Part shown: positions 26,834-36,207 of the stretch, piece after piece
Position numbering within the stretch: the first letter of the stretch is position 1
Layout: every line of letters begins with the position of its first letter
Assembly: GCA_965656035.1 (NCBI GenBank)
Contig: CBFHIO010000001.1
Coordinates: 4,903 to 68,902, forward strand
Length of the DNA: 64,000 bases
DNA from: SCGC-AAA076-P13 sp965656035
GTDB taxonomy: Bacteria; Pseudomonadota; Gammaproteobacteria; Magnimaribacterales; D2472
Reading direction: 5' to 3'
The notes under the pieces: generated by a model
Seen by the model: the letters and a program-made list of their open reading frames with translations, nothing else
Told to the model about the DNA's origin: nothing
Database searches by the model: none
Program-made: the position numbers and the translations under genes

Positions 26834-28204
26834 ATGCAGAAAGATATTGTAGATCAGAATAGAGAAATTATCTCAGTTGGTGAGTTGAATCGATCTGCTA
26901 AACATCTACTTGAAGATGCTTTTACAGATATTGCTGTAATTGGTGAAATATCTAATATGTCTAGACCAAGTTCTGGTCATATTTATTTCACGCTTAAAGA
27001 CGAAGATGGTGCTATTGGTTGTGCCATGTGGCGTTCACAAGCATCAAAATTAAACTTCCGCCCAGAAGATGGAGATAAATGCATACTCAAAGGACAGGTT
27101 AGCCTGTATCCTGCAACTGGACGCTATCAACTCATGGTTAAATCTATTGAGCAAGCTGGAGCAGGAAATTTAATGCACCAGTTTGAACAATTAAAAAAGA
27201 AGTTAGAATCAGAGGGTTTGTTTGATCCATCAAAAAAATTATCCATACCATCCCCTCCAAAACATATTGGGGTAATAACCTCTTCATCTACAGCAGCATT
27301 TCAAGATATTTTAAGTACTATTCAAAGAAGAGCTCCTTCTGCCCAAGTCTCTATAAGCCCTGCAATGGTCCAAGGTGATACTGCTGCAAACACAATTATT
27401 AATGCATTAAATAGAATTTTAAAATTTAATGATAACAATAAGGATAATTCTATCGATTTGGTAATATTGGCTAGAGGTGGGGGTTCTATTGAAGACTTAT
27501 GGTGTTTTAATAACGAGAGTCTTGCTAGAGAGATTTCATCATTTCCAATTCCTACTATCTCTGGCGTTGGTCATGAAATAGATTTTACAATTTGCGATTT
27601 TGTTTCAGATATGAGGGCGCCTACTCCAACCGCTTCTGCAGAGATAGCTACCGAGTTCCACTTTAAAGCCATAGATAAAATAAATGATTTGTATGGCGAT
27701 CTACGAAGAACAATCATTAACTCACTTAAAAATAAAATCCAAAACATTGATCATGTAAAAAGCAAGATTAGAAGTCCGCTTATGGTTCTAAGAGAGCAAA
27801 ATCAGAAAATTGATAACTACGAAATAAGATTAAAACAAAATATTAGAATGGTTCTTAAACAAAATAATCAGAAATTAAACCTTATTAATTCAAGATTTAA
27901 AGTAAAAAGTCCAAACACCATCATTCAAGAATTAGCCACAAGGCTAAACAATGTAAAAAATCTGTTAAAAAAAGAAATAAAATCATCTTTAAAAAGAAAT
28001 ATTTTCTTAATTCAAGAGTTTGAAAAAAATCTTGAAATTCTTAACCCTTTATCAATCCTTGAAAGAGGATATGCAATTATTCAAAATAAATCTGGTAAAT
28101 CAGTAAAATCAAATTCAGATGTAAAAATTGGAGAAAATTTAACTGCGAGATTGAACAAAGGTTTCTTAGATATCGAAGTTAAAAACAAGAAAGATGCCTT
28201 ATAA
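26834..28204 (+). CDS. xseA: Exodeoxyribonuclease VII large subunit
   Basis: Degrades single-stranded DNA from either end as a complex with XseB. It has 456 residues. The N-terminal OB-fold is at about residues 12-110 (VGEISNMSRPSSGHIYFTLKDEDG). The catalytic domain carries HIGVITSSSTAAFQDIL, ARGGGSIEDLWCFNNE and SGVGHEIDFTICDFVSDMRAPTPTASAEIA. A Lys-rich coiled coil follows at about 280-420. xseB is not in the window. It overlaps the M23 peptidase gene by 11 bases. Confidence 0.96.
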   Translation: MQKDIVDQNREIISVGELNRSAKHLLEDAFTDIAVIGEISNMSRPSSGHIYFTLKDEDGAIGCAMWRSQASKLNFRPEDGDKCILKGQVSLYPATGRYQLMVKSIEQAGAGNLMHQFEQLKKKLESEGLFDPSKKLSIPSPPKHIGVITSSSTAAFQDILSTIQRRAPSAQVSISPAMVQGDTAANTIINALNRILKFNDNNKDNSIDLVILARGGGSIEDLWCFNNESLAREISSFPIPTISGVGHEIDFTICDFVSDMRAPTPTASAEIATEFHFKAIDKINDLYGDLRRTIINSLKNKIQNIDHVKSKIRSPLMVLREQNQKIDNYEIRLKQNIRMVLKQNNQKLNLINSRFKVKSPNTIIQELATRLNNVKNLLKKEIKSSLKRNIFLIQEFEKNLEILNPLSILERGYAIIQNKSGKSVKSNSDVKIGENLTARLNKGFLDIEVKNKKDAL

Positions 28205-28982
28205 AACTATTTATCTTTTTATATTTCTTATTTCATTAGGATTAAAAAGTGAGATAGTAGCTGATCCTGGAGAACTTGTAGCAATTAAAACTTCAGACTG
28301 TGCTGAAATAAAAAATAAAGAATTTTTATTTTTTAGTATTCAAGGTATCGAATATGCGATAGTTCCAGTGCCATTCACAAAAAATACTACAATTATTGAT
28401 AGCTACTGTATTCCTATTAAGGTTAATAAAAAAGATTTTGGAGAATCAAGGATTACAATCAAGGATACTTCTAAAGTAAATCTCAGCGCAGAAGATTCTG
28501 AAAGAACATTCAAAGAATCCCAATTGATCAAAAGCGCCTTAAATACCTATACAACAAATATAAGCCCATCTCTTAATTTTATTAAGCCCGTAAACGGCGT
28601 TATTTCAAGCAAGTATGGCAAACAGAGATTCATAAACAATCAACCAAGATCTCCTCACTTAGCATTAGACATAGCAGCACCTGAAGGTACAAAAATAATT
28701 GCTCCCCTTGCAGGAAAAGTAATTCTTGTTGGTGATTTTTTCTATTCCGGACGCTATTTAATACTAGATCATGGATTCGGGTTAGTTTCTTCCTATAGTC
28801 ACATGTCAAAAATTCATGTTCAAAAAAATGCCTACCTCAACCAAGGCGATATCATTGGAGAAGTTGGCTCTACTGGAAGAGTAACTGGACCACATTTACA
28901 TTGGTCTGTTTATCTAGCAAATGAGAGAATTAATCCTGAATCTTTAATAGCTAAAAATTATATAGAAAAATTATTTAAGTGA
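28194..28982 (+). CDS. Secreted M23-family metallopeptidase (LytM domain)
   Basis: Predicted periplasmic zinc endopeptidase acting on peptidoglycan cross-links. It has 262 residues. A signal peptide (MPYKTIYLFIFLISLGLKSE) leads into an N-terminal beta-rich region with two Cys. The LytM domain at about 135-255 carries HLALDIAAPEGT (His and Asp ligands) and the GPHLHWSVY pair. The zinc ligands are present, so it is probably active and not an EnvC/NlpD-like activator. It is coupled to xseA by an 11-base overlap and overlaps the convergent TlpA-like gene by 12 bases. Confidence 0.9.
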   Translation: MPYKTIYLFIFLISLGLKSEIVADPGELVAIKTSDCAEIKNKEFLFFSIQGIEYAIVPVPFTKNTTIIDSYCIPIKVNKKDFGESRITIKDTSKVNLSAEDSERTFKESQLIKSALNTYTTNISPSLNFIKPVNGVISSKYGKQRFINNQPRSPHLALDIAAPEGTKIIAPLAGKVILVGDFFYSGRYLILDHGFGLVSSYSHMSKIHVQKNAYLNQGDIIGEVGSTGRVTGPHLHWSVYLANERINPESLIAKNYIEKLFK

Positions 28983-29414
28983 CGCCAAGACAGAATTTAG
29001 GTTATCTTTAGTTTGAGGCCTAAATAAAGATTTAACTAAAACACCTTCAGGGCTAATAAAAAATGTAGCTGGCACTGCTGGTGGGGTTTCAATGCCCCAA
29101 ATTTCTCTAGGATGAGATATTAGAGATGGAAGTTTAAGATTAAACCTTTTAGCTACAGGAGCTAAGTCTTCAGCATCGAGCTCATCAAAATTAAATACAT
29201 ACACGAGCACGTCATTGTTCTCTTCAGCAAACTCAAGTAACTCAGGGAGTTCTTTTATACAGGGTGCGCACCAGTCAGCCCAATAGTTAACCACAATCCA
29301 CTGCCCCTTTAGTTTTTCAAGTGAAGTATCTTTTCCATTAAAAACATCAATATCATTTTTTTGACAACCAAATAATATGAAAAGGCACAATAAAGGTATA
29401 ATTTTATATCTCAT
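28971..29414 (-). CDS. TlpA-like thioredoxin-fold lipoprotein
   Basis: It has 147 residues. The start MRYKIIPLLCLFILFGC gives a lipobox FGC (Cys17); three codons upstream another ATG is in frame (29423). The redox motif is WADWCAPCIKE (Cys49, Cys52), and the cis-Pro loop is PAVPATFFISPEG. Such proteins reduce periplasmic disulfides, often in cytochrome c maturation, but nothing nearby names a client. A TATTAT lies seven bases before the chosen ATG on the minus strand. Confidence 0.88.
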   Translation of the reverse strand: MRYKIIPLLCLFILFGCQKNDIDVFNGKDTSLEKLKGQWIVVNYWADWCAPCIKELPELLEFAEENNDVLVYVFNFDELDAEDLAPVAKRFNLKLPSLISHPREIWGIETPPAVPATFFISPEGVLVKSLFRPQTKDNLNSVLASLK

Positions 29415-29421
29415 AAGCGTC

Positions 29422-29436
29422 ATAATAGGCTAAATT
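29422..29436. promoter_or_regulatory. Back-to-back -10-like hexamers between the TlpA-like gene and wrbA
   Basis: On the plus strand TAAATT (29431-29436) lies six bases before the wrbA ATG. On the minus strand TATTAT (29427-29422) lies seven bases before the TlpA-like ATG at 29414. No ribosome site is visible on either side of this 28-base gap. Confidence 0.35.
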
Positions 29437-29442
29437 AACAAG

Positions 29443-30042
29443 ATGGAAAATAAGTATTTATTAATTCTTTTTTATTCAGCTGGTGGATCTGTAAGAAATA
29501 TAGCTCATGCTATAGCTGACGGCGCAGAGCAAGAAAACCTCAGCGTAAAAATAAGAACAGTACCTAAAGTATCACCAGTATCAGAACAAACTGAAAAAAA
29601 CATCCCTGATAAAAATGAAATTTACTGCACAAAAGAAGATTTAATTAACTGCTCTGGTTTAGCTATTGGCTCCCCAACAAGGTTTGGCTCTATGGCCGCA
29701 CCATTAAAATATTTTTTTGATACGACCGGTGATTTATGGGCTTCTAATGCTCTAGAGGATATTCCAGGAATTGCATTTACCTCAACAGGATCTATGCATG
29801 GAGGACAAGAAATAACTCAATTTAATTTACTAACATATATGCTTCATCATGGAATGATAATTTTAGGTACGCCCTACTCAGTAAAAGAATTAAGCATTAC
29901 TAAATCCGGTGGCAGTCCCTATGGCCCCTCTCATGTTGAAAGTTTTAATGAATCTAACAACCTAACTCCAGAAGAGTATGAGATAGCAAAACAAACAGGT
30001 AGAAGGATTGCAAGGTTTATTAATAAACTAAATGTTAGTTAA
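29443..30042 (+). CDS. wrbA: WrbA-like NAD(P)H:quinone oxidoreductase
   Basis: FMN-binding flavodoxin-like reductase taking quinones to quinols by two-electron transfer. It has 199 residues. The FMN phosphate loop is FYSAGGSVRNIA near the N-terminus. GSPTRFGSMAAPLKYFFDTTG and TSTGSMHGGQEIT are the WrbA signatures, and GSPYGPSHVE follows. Its end overlaps the DUF2069 start by 11 bases, a pairing seen widely in Gammaproteobacteria. Confidence 0.92.
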   Translation: MENKYLLILFYSAGGSVRNIAHAIADGAEQENLSVKIRTVPKVSPVSEQTEKNIPDKNEIYCTKEDLINCSGLAIGSPTRFGSMAAPLKYFFDTTGDLWASNALEDIPGIAFTSTGSMHGGQEITQFNLLTYMLHHGMIILGTPYSVKELSITKSGGSPYGPSHVESFNESNNLTPEEYEIAKQTGRRIARFINKLNVS

Positions 30043-30364
30043 TAAAAATCTTAAAATATTGGTAAATCTGTTATGCGGCTTATTGGTATTGTTAAAGTTT
30101 TTATCTTACCTTAATGGAAATATCGAATTTTATTTTTTTATATTTTGGTCAACTCCTATTATTAGTTTTTTATTTTTTTTAAATAAACTTTCTATTAAAT
30201 CTTTTCAAAGCTTTAGTTTCATTCTCTTAATATATTTTCTGTCCTCTTCTTTAAGAGTTTTTGGTATCAAGCCAATGATTTATGATCTCTTAGAAATTAT
30301 AACCATAGTTATTTTATTTATTGTTTGTATAATGGCTCCTAAATTAATTAGAAAAAATATGTAA
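30032..30364 (+). CDS. DUF2069 family membrane protein
   Basis: It has 110 residues with four predicted spans and a C-terminal Lys/Arg cluster (KLIRKNM). Size, hydrophobic pattern and position after wrbA match DUF2069. Function unknown. Confidence 0.75.
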   Translation: MLVNKNLKILVNLLCGLLVLLKFLSYLNGNIEFYFFIFWSTPIISFLFFLNKLSIKSFQSFSFILLIYFLSSSLRVFGIKPMIYDLLEIITIVILFIVCIMAPKLIRKNM

Positions 30365-30378
30365 AGTTTACTTTACAT
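30359..30378. repeat. Inverted repeat after the DUF2069 gene
   Basis: ATGTAAAG (30359-30366) and CTTTACAT (30371-30378) are perfect inverted arms around TTTA, and the first arm contains the stop codon. It sits between the DUF2069 gene and sppA; it could be a weak terminator hairpin or an operator. Confidence 0.4.
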
Positions 30379-30426
30379 TAATTATATGCTGAATTATCAT
30401 CTCAGCAAACATTTGGAGATTTATAT

Positions 30427-32268
30427 ATGTCAGATAATCAGTCAATTTGGTCAAAAGCAGATAGCTTTCTAACTAAAACTAGAAAAATAATTGTTAACTC
30501 ACTTACTGCTTTGGTTCTTGTTCTCATTACCATCTCTATACTTGGAGGAGTTGGATCTTTGTTCGATAAACCAGAAAAAGTTGATACTAAAGATAAGGTT
30601 TTGTGGTTTAAGCCAATTGGTGTGGTTGTTGACTCTGAGGTCAACGGATCAGGTAGCTTGGATATTGAAAGTATAATTTCAAGCGGCGGTGACCAGGTTG
30701 AACAACATGAACTTCAAGATTTGCTTGATGTACTTAATCATGCAGCAACTGATGAGAGCCTTGCGGCTGTATACGTAAATGTCTCTGAACTTGGAATGTA
30801 CTGGTCTTCAGCTTTTAAGATTGCCGAGGCAGTTAAAAATATTAGAGATAATGACAAAAGAGTTATTGCCTATGCCGAAAATTATACAAATGCATCATAT
30901 CTTATTAGCTCTCAGGCAAACGAAGTATTGATAAATGAATATGGACAAGTTTCTGCCTTTGGTCTTACAAGAAAAAGAGAGTATTACAAAGACCTATATA
31001 AGAACTTAAAAATTAATTACAACGTTTTTACAGCCGGTGATTTCAAATCAGGTCCTGAGCCATATACAAGAGATTCAATGTCTGAAAACGACAAACTCGC
31101 CTGGAATGAATTTGCAGATCCAATGTGGAAAAAAATGACTAACATGATGGAAGCTGCAAGAAATCTACCTGATGGTACTTTACAGAATTATGGTGATAAT
31201 GCTTGGGAAATGATGACTGATAATCCTGAGGCTGCGGAGGTTGCTTTAAAGCTTGGTCTTGTAGATATGGTTGTAACAAGAGAAGAAATAAGGTTGTGGA
31301 TGTATGAACAATTTCCGAATAGTGATGAAGATAAATATTCATTCCCTGAAAGTGTATCTATATACGACTATCTATCATTAATCGAAGATAAGAATGAAAC
31401 AATTGATAGCCGTAATAAAATTGCTATCATAAATGTTGAAGGTGCTATCACAACTGGTGAGACAGCATATGGTATTGCAGGCTCAGACACTATTGTAGAT
31501 AACATTCAGGAAGCCACAAAAGATGATTCTATAAAAGCTCTAGTTCTAAGAGTTAATAGTCCAGGTGGAGGAGTTTGGGCTAGTGAATTAATAACAAATG
31601 CCTTAAATGAATTCAAAGATACAGGAAGACCTATTGTTTCCTCAATGGGAGATATTGCTGCCTCAGGTGGAGTATGGGTTACTACAAGCTCCGATGAAAT
31701 TTTTGCAGAAGAAAACACATTAACTGGATCAATTGGAGTATATGGTATTGTGCCAACATTAGATGGGATTTATGACTGGGCCGGTATAAAAGTCGATGGT
31801 ACAAGCTCTACAAAATCAGCTGAGTGGGACGAAAGACAAGCAATGCCGGATTATGTTAAAAACGCCATACAGGCTAGTATTGAAAATACATACAAAAAAT
31901 TTGTGTCAAAGGTTGCTGACAACAGAGGCATGGACTATGAAGAAGTTTTACCAATAGCTGGAGGAAGAATTTGGGCAGGATATAAAGCCCTAGAGCTTGG
32001 TTTGGTTGATAAAATTGGAGGCCTGGATGAAGCAGTAAAATCAGCCGCAGAAAGAGCTGAGCTTGAAGACTATGTAATTAAAAGCTATAAAAAGCCAATG
32101 GATCCATTTGAGGTTTTCTTAGATAAGTTACTCGATAACATTAAAATAAATATTAATATTGATCCTAGACTTAAATTAATCAATAAGAGTCTTAAAAAAC
32201 ACCAGAAATTATTAGAGTCTGAAAATAAAAATATTCTTCTTTATTGCTTTGAGTGCGAAGTTAAATAA
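30427..32268 (+). CDS. sppA: Signal peptide peptidase A (protease IV), long form
   Basis: Inner-membrane serine-lysine protease that degrades cleaved signal peptides. It has 613 residues with one N-terminal span (about 21-43). It is the duplicated 67-kDa form, with the catalytic Lys207 (AGDFKSGPE) in the first half and Ser413 (DIAASGGVW) in the second, close to E. coli Lys209/Ser409. A GGAGA ribosome site precedes the ATG. Its last eight bases overlap the end of the convergent hda gene. Confidence 0.95.
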   Translation: MSDNQSIWSKADSFLTKTRKIIVNSLTALVLVLITISILGGVGSLFDKPEKVDTKDKVLWFKPIGVVVDSEVNGSGSLDIESIISSGGDQVEQHELQDLLDVLNHAATDESLAAVYVNVSELGMYWSSAFKIAEAVKNIRDNDKRVIAYAENYTNASYLISSQANEVLINEYGQVSAFGLTRKREYYKDLYKNLKINYNVFTAGDFKSGPEPYTRDSMSENDKLAWNEFADPMWKKMTNMMEAARNLPDGTLQNYGDNAWEMMTDNPEAAEVALKLGLVDMVVTREEIRLWMYEQFPNSDEDKYSFPESVSIYDYLSLIEDKNETIDSRNKIAIINVEGAITTGETAYGIAGSDTIVDNIQEATKDDSIKALVLRVNSPGGGVWASELITNALNEFKDTGRPIVSSMGDIAASGGVWVTTSSDEIFAEENTLTGSIGVYGIVPTLDGIYDWAGIKVDGTSSTKSAEWDERQAMPDYVKNAIQASIENTYKKFVSKVADNRGMDYEEVLPIAGGRIWAGYKALELGLVDKIGGLDEAVKSAAERAELEDYVIKSYKKPMDPFEVFLDKLLDNIKININIDPRLKLINKSLKKHQKLLESENKNILLYCFECEVK

Positions 32269-32947
32269 CTTCTTTTATTAAAGGTATTGTAATTTTTCTT
32301 TTCATTTCCATTGAGAGCTGATCTAGGCTCTCAAGGATATGAACTAAATTGGTAATGTTTCTTTTAGAATAAGTAACAAGATACTTTGCCTCTTTGTCAC
32401 CTAAATTTATTGATGTTAACTTTGAAATATGCATTAGTGCATCAATGATATCTTTATCATCAATTGGAAAAAGCTCGAAGCTTTGTATCTTTCTAATTCT
32501 TGACTCTAAATCAGGCAAAGTAAAATTTAATGAATTTAAATCTTTGGATGATGTCAGAATTAATCTGCATCCGGATATAAGTGATTTGTTAATTAAATTA
32601 AATATTGCTTTTTCCCATTCGATTTCTGTAATTATCTCTTCAATACCATCTAGGCATATTAGATCGATATCTTCCAATGCTTCAAAAATATCAACACCAT
32701 AATCCAAAGCCTTTTTGAGAGGAATGTATACAGATGATTTCTTATTTAAATTATACAAATTACACATTGCTTGAAGAAGAAAAGTTTTTCCAGATTCTTT
32801 CGTGCCGTATATATATAGATCATCCAAAAAATTACTATCTTTTAAAAGAGAGATGAGATGAGAGTTCTGATCACTTATATAAAACCTATCTAATGTAGAT
32901 CTATTAAACTTATTCCATGGGAAAGTAAGTTGCTTGGGTTTATTCAT
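32261..32947 (-). CDS. hda: DnaA regulatory inactivator Hda
   Basis: AAA+ protein related to DnaA that, with the DNA-loaded clamp, stimulates ATP hydrolysis by DnaA and limits re-initiation. It has 228 residues. KQLTFPWNKF at the N-terminus carries the clamp-binding QLTFPW-like motif. Walker A is GTKESGKTF (about 49-57), Walker B is LICLDGIEE, and the sensor region is LILTSSKDL. Downstream of the pgsA-like gene with an eight-base overlap, as in many Gammaproteobacteria. Confidence 0.92.
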   Translation of the reverse strand: MNKPKQLTFPWNKFNRSTLDRFYISDQNSHLISLLKDSNFLDDLYIYGTKESGKTFLLQAMCNLYNLNKKSSVYIPLKKALDYGVDIFEALEDIDLICLDGIEEIITEIEWEKAIFNLINKSLISGCRLILTSSKDLNSLNFTLPDLESRIRKIQSFELFPIDDKDIIDALMHISKLTSINLGDKEAKYLVTYSKRNITNLVHILESLDQLSMEMKRKITIPLIKEVI

Positions 32948-33491
32948 TGTGATAACTATTAATATCTAAAAACCAATTTCGTGCATATACAATTAAGCTC
33001 GATAAAGTAACTATTAGAATAAATACATCTAATAGAATTAGCGAAAGGTTAACATCAAAAATTTGAAAAAATAATATAACTACTATATAGGAAATTTGAA
33101 GACCGGTAGTAACCTTTCCAAGAATATTAGGTAATGGTGCTTCTGAGTCCATCAGAGTCATATGCAAAGCCGCGCCTAATAAAATAACAATATCTCTACC
33201 AATAAAAATAACAAAAATATACAAAGGAATATATGAATTTAGCCATAAAATAAAAATAGTGCCTGATAAAAGAAGCTTATCGGCTATTGGATCTAAAAGC
33301 GTACCAAGGTATGTTTGCCATTTCATTTTTCTTGCAAGAAAACCATCAAGAGCATCTGTTATAGATGCTAATAAAAAATAGCCAAGACTAACGATAAAAT
33401 TTCCAATAAAAATATTATATAAAATAGGATAAACAAGCCCAATTCTTAAAATGGATAATAGGTTTGGGATAAAAATAAAATACTTGCTCAT
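32940..33491 (-). CDS. pgsA: CDP-alcohol phosphatidyltransferase, PgsA-like
   Basis: Probable CDP-diacylglycerol-glycerol-3-phosphate 3-phosphatidyltransferase, an integral membrane enzyme of phosphatidylglycerol synthesis. It has 183 residues. It begins with FIPNLLSILRIG and carries the metal-binding signature DALDGFLARKMKWQTYLGTLLDPIADK (about 46-72), with the four Asp in the D-G-AR-G-D-D pattern. Whether this is the only pgsA in the genome cannot be seen. It is coupled to the DUF2066 gene by a four-base overlap. Confidence 0.85.
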   Translation of the reverse strand: MSKYFIFIPNLLSILRIGLVYPILYNIFIGNFIVSLGYFLLASITDALDGFLARKMKWQTYLGTLLDPIADKLLLSGTIFILWLNSYIPLYIFVIFIGRDIVILLGAALHMTLMDSEAPLPNILGKVTTGLQISYIVVILFFQIFDVNLSLILLDVFILIVTLSSLIVYARNWFLDINSYHNE

Positions 33492-34507
33492 TTTATAAAT
33501 ATTAAATCTAAAATGTTGTCATCGCTATCTTGAGCTAGCTCAAAAAAAGTACTGGTTTCAATAGTATTTTTGAAAGTATTAATATCACCCATTACACTGA
33601 TTTGATAGGTGATGCTGTTATTATTAAATTTTAAAATTTGCATGTTTGAAATAGCAATAAATTTAGATAATTTCTCTTTTAACATTTCATATTCTTTAAA
33701 AGAATTTATACCTTGGATTTTCAGTTGGAGCAATACAGTCTTTGAGGTATCGATTATTAAATTTTGATACATTGATTCAATCTTAGCCTCAACATGATCA
33801 ATGAAAATTTTCCTGATCTCCTCTAAATATGTGTCTGATTTAATTTCTGTGTCAATATCACCAGATATTAACCATCTATTAAGACCCAAGTTTGTATATT
33901 TGATTTCAACGAGTTCATCGAAATTATATTTTGAAATTAAATATGTTTTAGGTGAAGATAAAATATTGGTATTAGACAAAAATTGATTGTCTGCAAGATC
34001 TAATAAAGGCAACTCTAAAAATAAACCTCTTTCATTTGATATTTCAACCAAGGTTTCTTTAATTAGATTGCCTATTTCACTATCCGAATCCTCTGAAATG
34101 TAATATGGAGCCCTAGATCCCGACTCTACATTAATTAAAAAAAATATTACAGGTCTTGAATAGTCTATAATTGGAATGAAAAGGTCTTTAAACTTGTTTA
34201 TGATTAATTCTTGATCAAAATTAACTTCTAAATAACTACTCGAATTAATGTTTTTAATGGAATAACTTTCTATAAAATCTTTTCTTGATGATCCTGAATT
34301 TATTATTTTCCATATATTTGATGGAGATTTAGAACCGCTAATTCTAAAAACTAAATTATTAAATGATTTGTTAATTGAAGACTCTATCTTACTAGAGTTT
34401 TCTATGGGCACATATATTGTAAAAAGTTCTTCAAACTCCTTCCCAAAGGAGGAATTAGAAAAGATAATGAGTAACACTATTAAATGATTAATAAAATTTT
34501 TATGCAT
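33488..34507 (-). CDS. DUF2066 family exported protein
   Basis: It has 339 residues. The start MHKNFINHLIVLLIIFSNSSFG (34507) gives a clear signal peptide; ten codons upstream the frame is still open but overlaps purM. The middle holds RPVIFFLINVESGSRAPYYISEDSDSE and the family-typical region on to LLDLADNQFL. Function unknown. The divergent purM and downstream pgsA-hda arrangement is a conserved gammaproteobacterial neighbourhood, which supports the assignment. Confidence 0.8.
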   Translation of the reverse strand: MHKNFINHLIVLLIIFSNSSFGKEFEELFTIYVPIENSSKIESSINKSFNNLVFRISGSKSPSNIWKIINSGSSRKDFIESYSIKNINSSSYLEVNFDQELIINKFKDLFIPIIDYSRPVIFFLINVESGSRAPYYISEDSDSEIGNLIKETLVEISNERGLFLELPLLDLADNQFLSNTNILSSPKTYLISKYNFDELVEIKYTNLGLNRWLISGDIDTEIKSDTYLEEIRKIFIDHVEAKIESMYQNLIIDTSKTVLLQLKIQGINSFKEYEMLKEKLSKFIAISNMQILKFNNNSITYQISVMGDINTFKNTIETSTFFELAQDSDDNILDLIFIK

Positions 34508-34530
34508 TTGATTCACACTAAGTATTCTAA

Positions 34531-35559
34531 ATGACAAAAGAAATTATAGAAAATGATCCATACAAATCAGCTGGAGTTGATATTGATGCCGGCAATGATT
34601 TAGTTAATAAAATTAAGGACGACGTGGCCTCCTCTCACAACAAAAATGTTCTTGGTCATGTTGGTGGTTTTGCTGGTATGTATGAGTTGAATAAAAACTT
34701 TAATGAGCCAGTAATAGTTGCTTGCACAGATGGGGTTGGAACAAAAGTTTCTCTAGCACAAGACTTTAATCAAATAGACAGCATTGGACAGGATCTTGTT
34801 GCAATGTGCGTCAATGATCTTATAGTGTGTGGTGCTAAACCGCTTTTTTTCTTAGACTACTTTGCTTCATCAAAGCTTGAAGTAGATATAGCATCAAGAA
34901 TTGTAAAAAGTATTGCTGACGCATGTAAAGCTTCTAAATGTGCCTTGCTCGGAGGTGAAACTGCTGAGATGCCAGGTCATTATGTTGGTAAAAATTTTGA
35001 TCTTGCAGGCTTTTCAGTTGGTTGTGTCGAAAAAAATGAAATCATTACTGGTAATAATATCTGTGAAGGTAATATTTTAATTGGTATTGAATCGTCTGGT
35101 CCACATTCAAACGGGTTCTCTCTTATAAGAAAGATAATTAAAGATTCAGAGATTAACGGAGATGAGCTAAATAAAATTGCTGATTTAGTATTAAAGCCAA
35201 CTCATTTATATCCTAATCTAATTTTAGAAATAATTAAGAAATTTGAAATTAATGGCATGGCCCATATTACAGGCGGAGGTTTGACTGAAAATATACCAAG
35301 ATCATTACCACAAAATTTAGCTGCAGAAATAATTATAGATTCATGGGAGTTACCAGAAATTTTTAAGTGGCTCCAAAAAAATGGCGACATTTCTGAGAAT
35401 GACATGCTAAGGATTTTTAATTGCGGAATTGGAATGGTGCTAATGGTAAACGAAAGTGATTCAGATAATATTAAATCAGAAATAAATGGCAATGGTTTTG
35501 ATTGTTTTGATATTGGTAGGGTTATAAAAAAAGAGGGAGAGTCTGTAATCTACTCTTAA
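34531..35559 (+). CDS. purM: Phosphoribosylformylglycinamidine cyclo-ligase
   Basis: AIR synthetase, fifth step of purine synthesis. It has 342 residues. It begins YKSAGVDIDAGNDLVNKIK, then GGFAGMYE, ACTDGVGTKVSLA, the ATP-loop region GAKPLFFLDYFASSKL, LLGGETAEMPGHY and HITGGGLTENIPR. No ribosome site is visible. It is divergent from the DUF2066 gene with 23 bases between. purN follows after three bases. Confidence 0.96.
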   Translation: MTKEIIENDPYKSAGVDIDAGNDLVNKIKDDVASSHNKNVLGHVGGFAGMYELNKNFNEPVIVACTDGVGTKVSLAQDFNQIDSIGQDLVAMCVNDLIVCGAKPLFFLDYFASSKLEVDIASRIVKSIADACKASKCALLGGETAEMPGHYVGKNFDLAGFSVGCVEKNEIITGNNICEGNILIGIESSGPHSNGFSLIRKIIKDSEINGDELNKIADLVLKPTHLYPNLILEIIKKFEINGMAHITGGGLTENIPRSLPQNLAAEIIIDSWELPEIFKWLQKNGDISENDMLRIFNCGIGMVLMVNESDSDNIKSEINGNGFDCFDIGRVIKKEGESVIYS

Positions 35560-35562
35560 TAA

Positions 35563-36207
35563 ATGAAAAAAATTACTGTCTTAATTTCTGGGAGTGGTTC
35601 TAATCTCCAGGCTATTATTGATAGCTGTAAATCAAAACGCATTGATGCAGAGGTTCAGTGTGTTGTTTCAAACAATCCAAATGCTTATGGTATTGAAAGA
35701 GCTAAATCTGCTGGGATTAAAACTATAGTTCTTGATCATAAAAATTATAAATCAAGAGATTTATTTGATGCTGATCTTTATGACATTCTAATAAAACAAA
35801 AGGCGGATTTAATTGTAATGGCAGGTTTTATGAGAATTCTTACTCCAAAAATAACTGAAAACTTTTATGGCAAAATTATAAATATTCATCCATCTCTGCT
35901 ACCAAAATATCCTGGACTTGATACTCATCAACAAGTTATAAACAATAAAGATCTTATTCATGGAGTCTCAATACATTATGTCTCAAGCGAATTAGACAAA
36001 GGTCCATTAATAGCACAAGGAGAAATCAAAACTTTAGGTGATGATATTGATAATTTAATTGAAAGAATTCATAAGCTTGAACATAAACTATATCCTGAAA
36101 TTATTGCATTGATTTGTAATAATCATATAAGTCTTGATTCCAATGGAGTTATATTTAAAAATCTACCCTTAAAAAATGAGTACATATATAAAAAATACAA
36201 TATTTAA
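35563..36207 (+). CDS. purN: Phosphoribosylglycinamide formyltransferase (10-formyl-THF type)
   Basis: GAR transformylase, third step of purine synthesis. It has 214 residues. LISGSGSNLQAIID opens the fold, the folate/catalytic segment is MAGFMRILTP, and the catalytic INIHPSLLPKYPG is followed by HGVSIHYVSSELDKGPLIAQ with the essential Asp. It uses the 10-formyl-THF made by FolD-type enzymes. It overlaps the DUF3108 gene by 32 bases. Confidence 0.95.
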   Translation: MKKITVLISGSGSNLQAIIDSCKSKRIDAEVQCVVSNNPNAYGIERAKSAGIKTIVLDHKNYKSRDLFDADLYDILIKQKADLIVMAGFMRILTPKITENFYGKIINIHPSLLPKYPGLDTHQQVINNKDLIHGVSIHYVSSELDKGPLIAQGEIKTLGDDIDNLIERIHKLEHKLYPEIIALICNNHISLDSNGVIFKNLPLKNEYIYKKYNI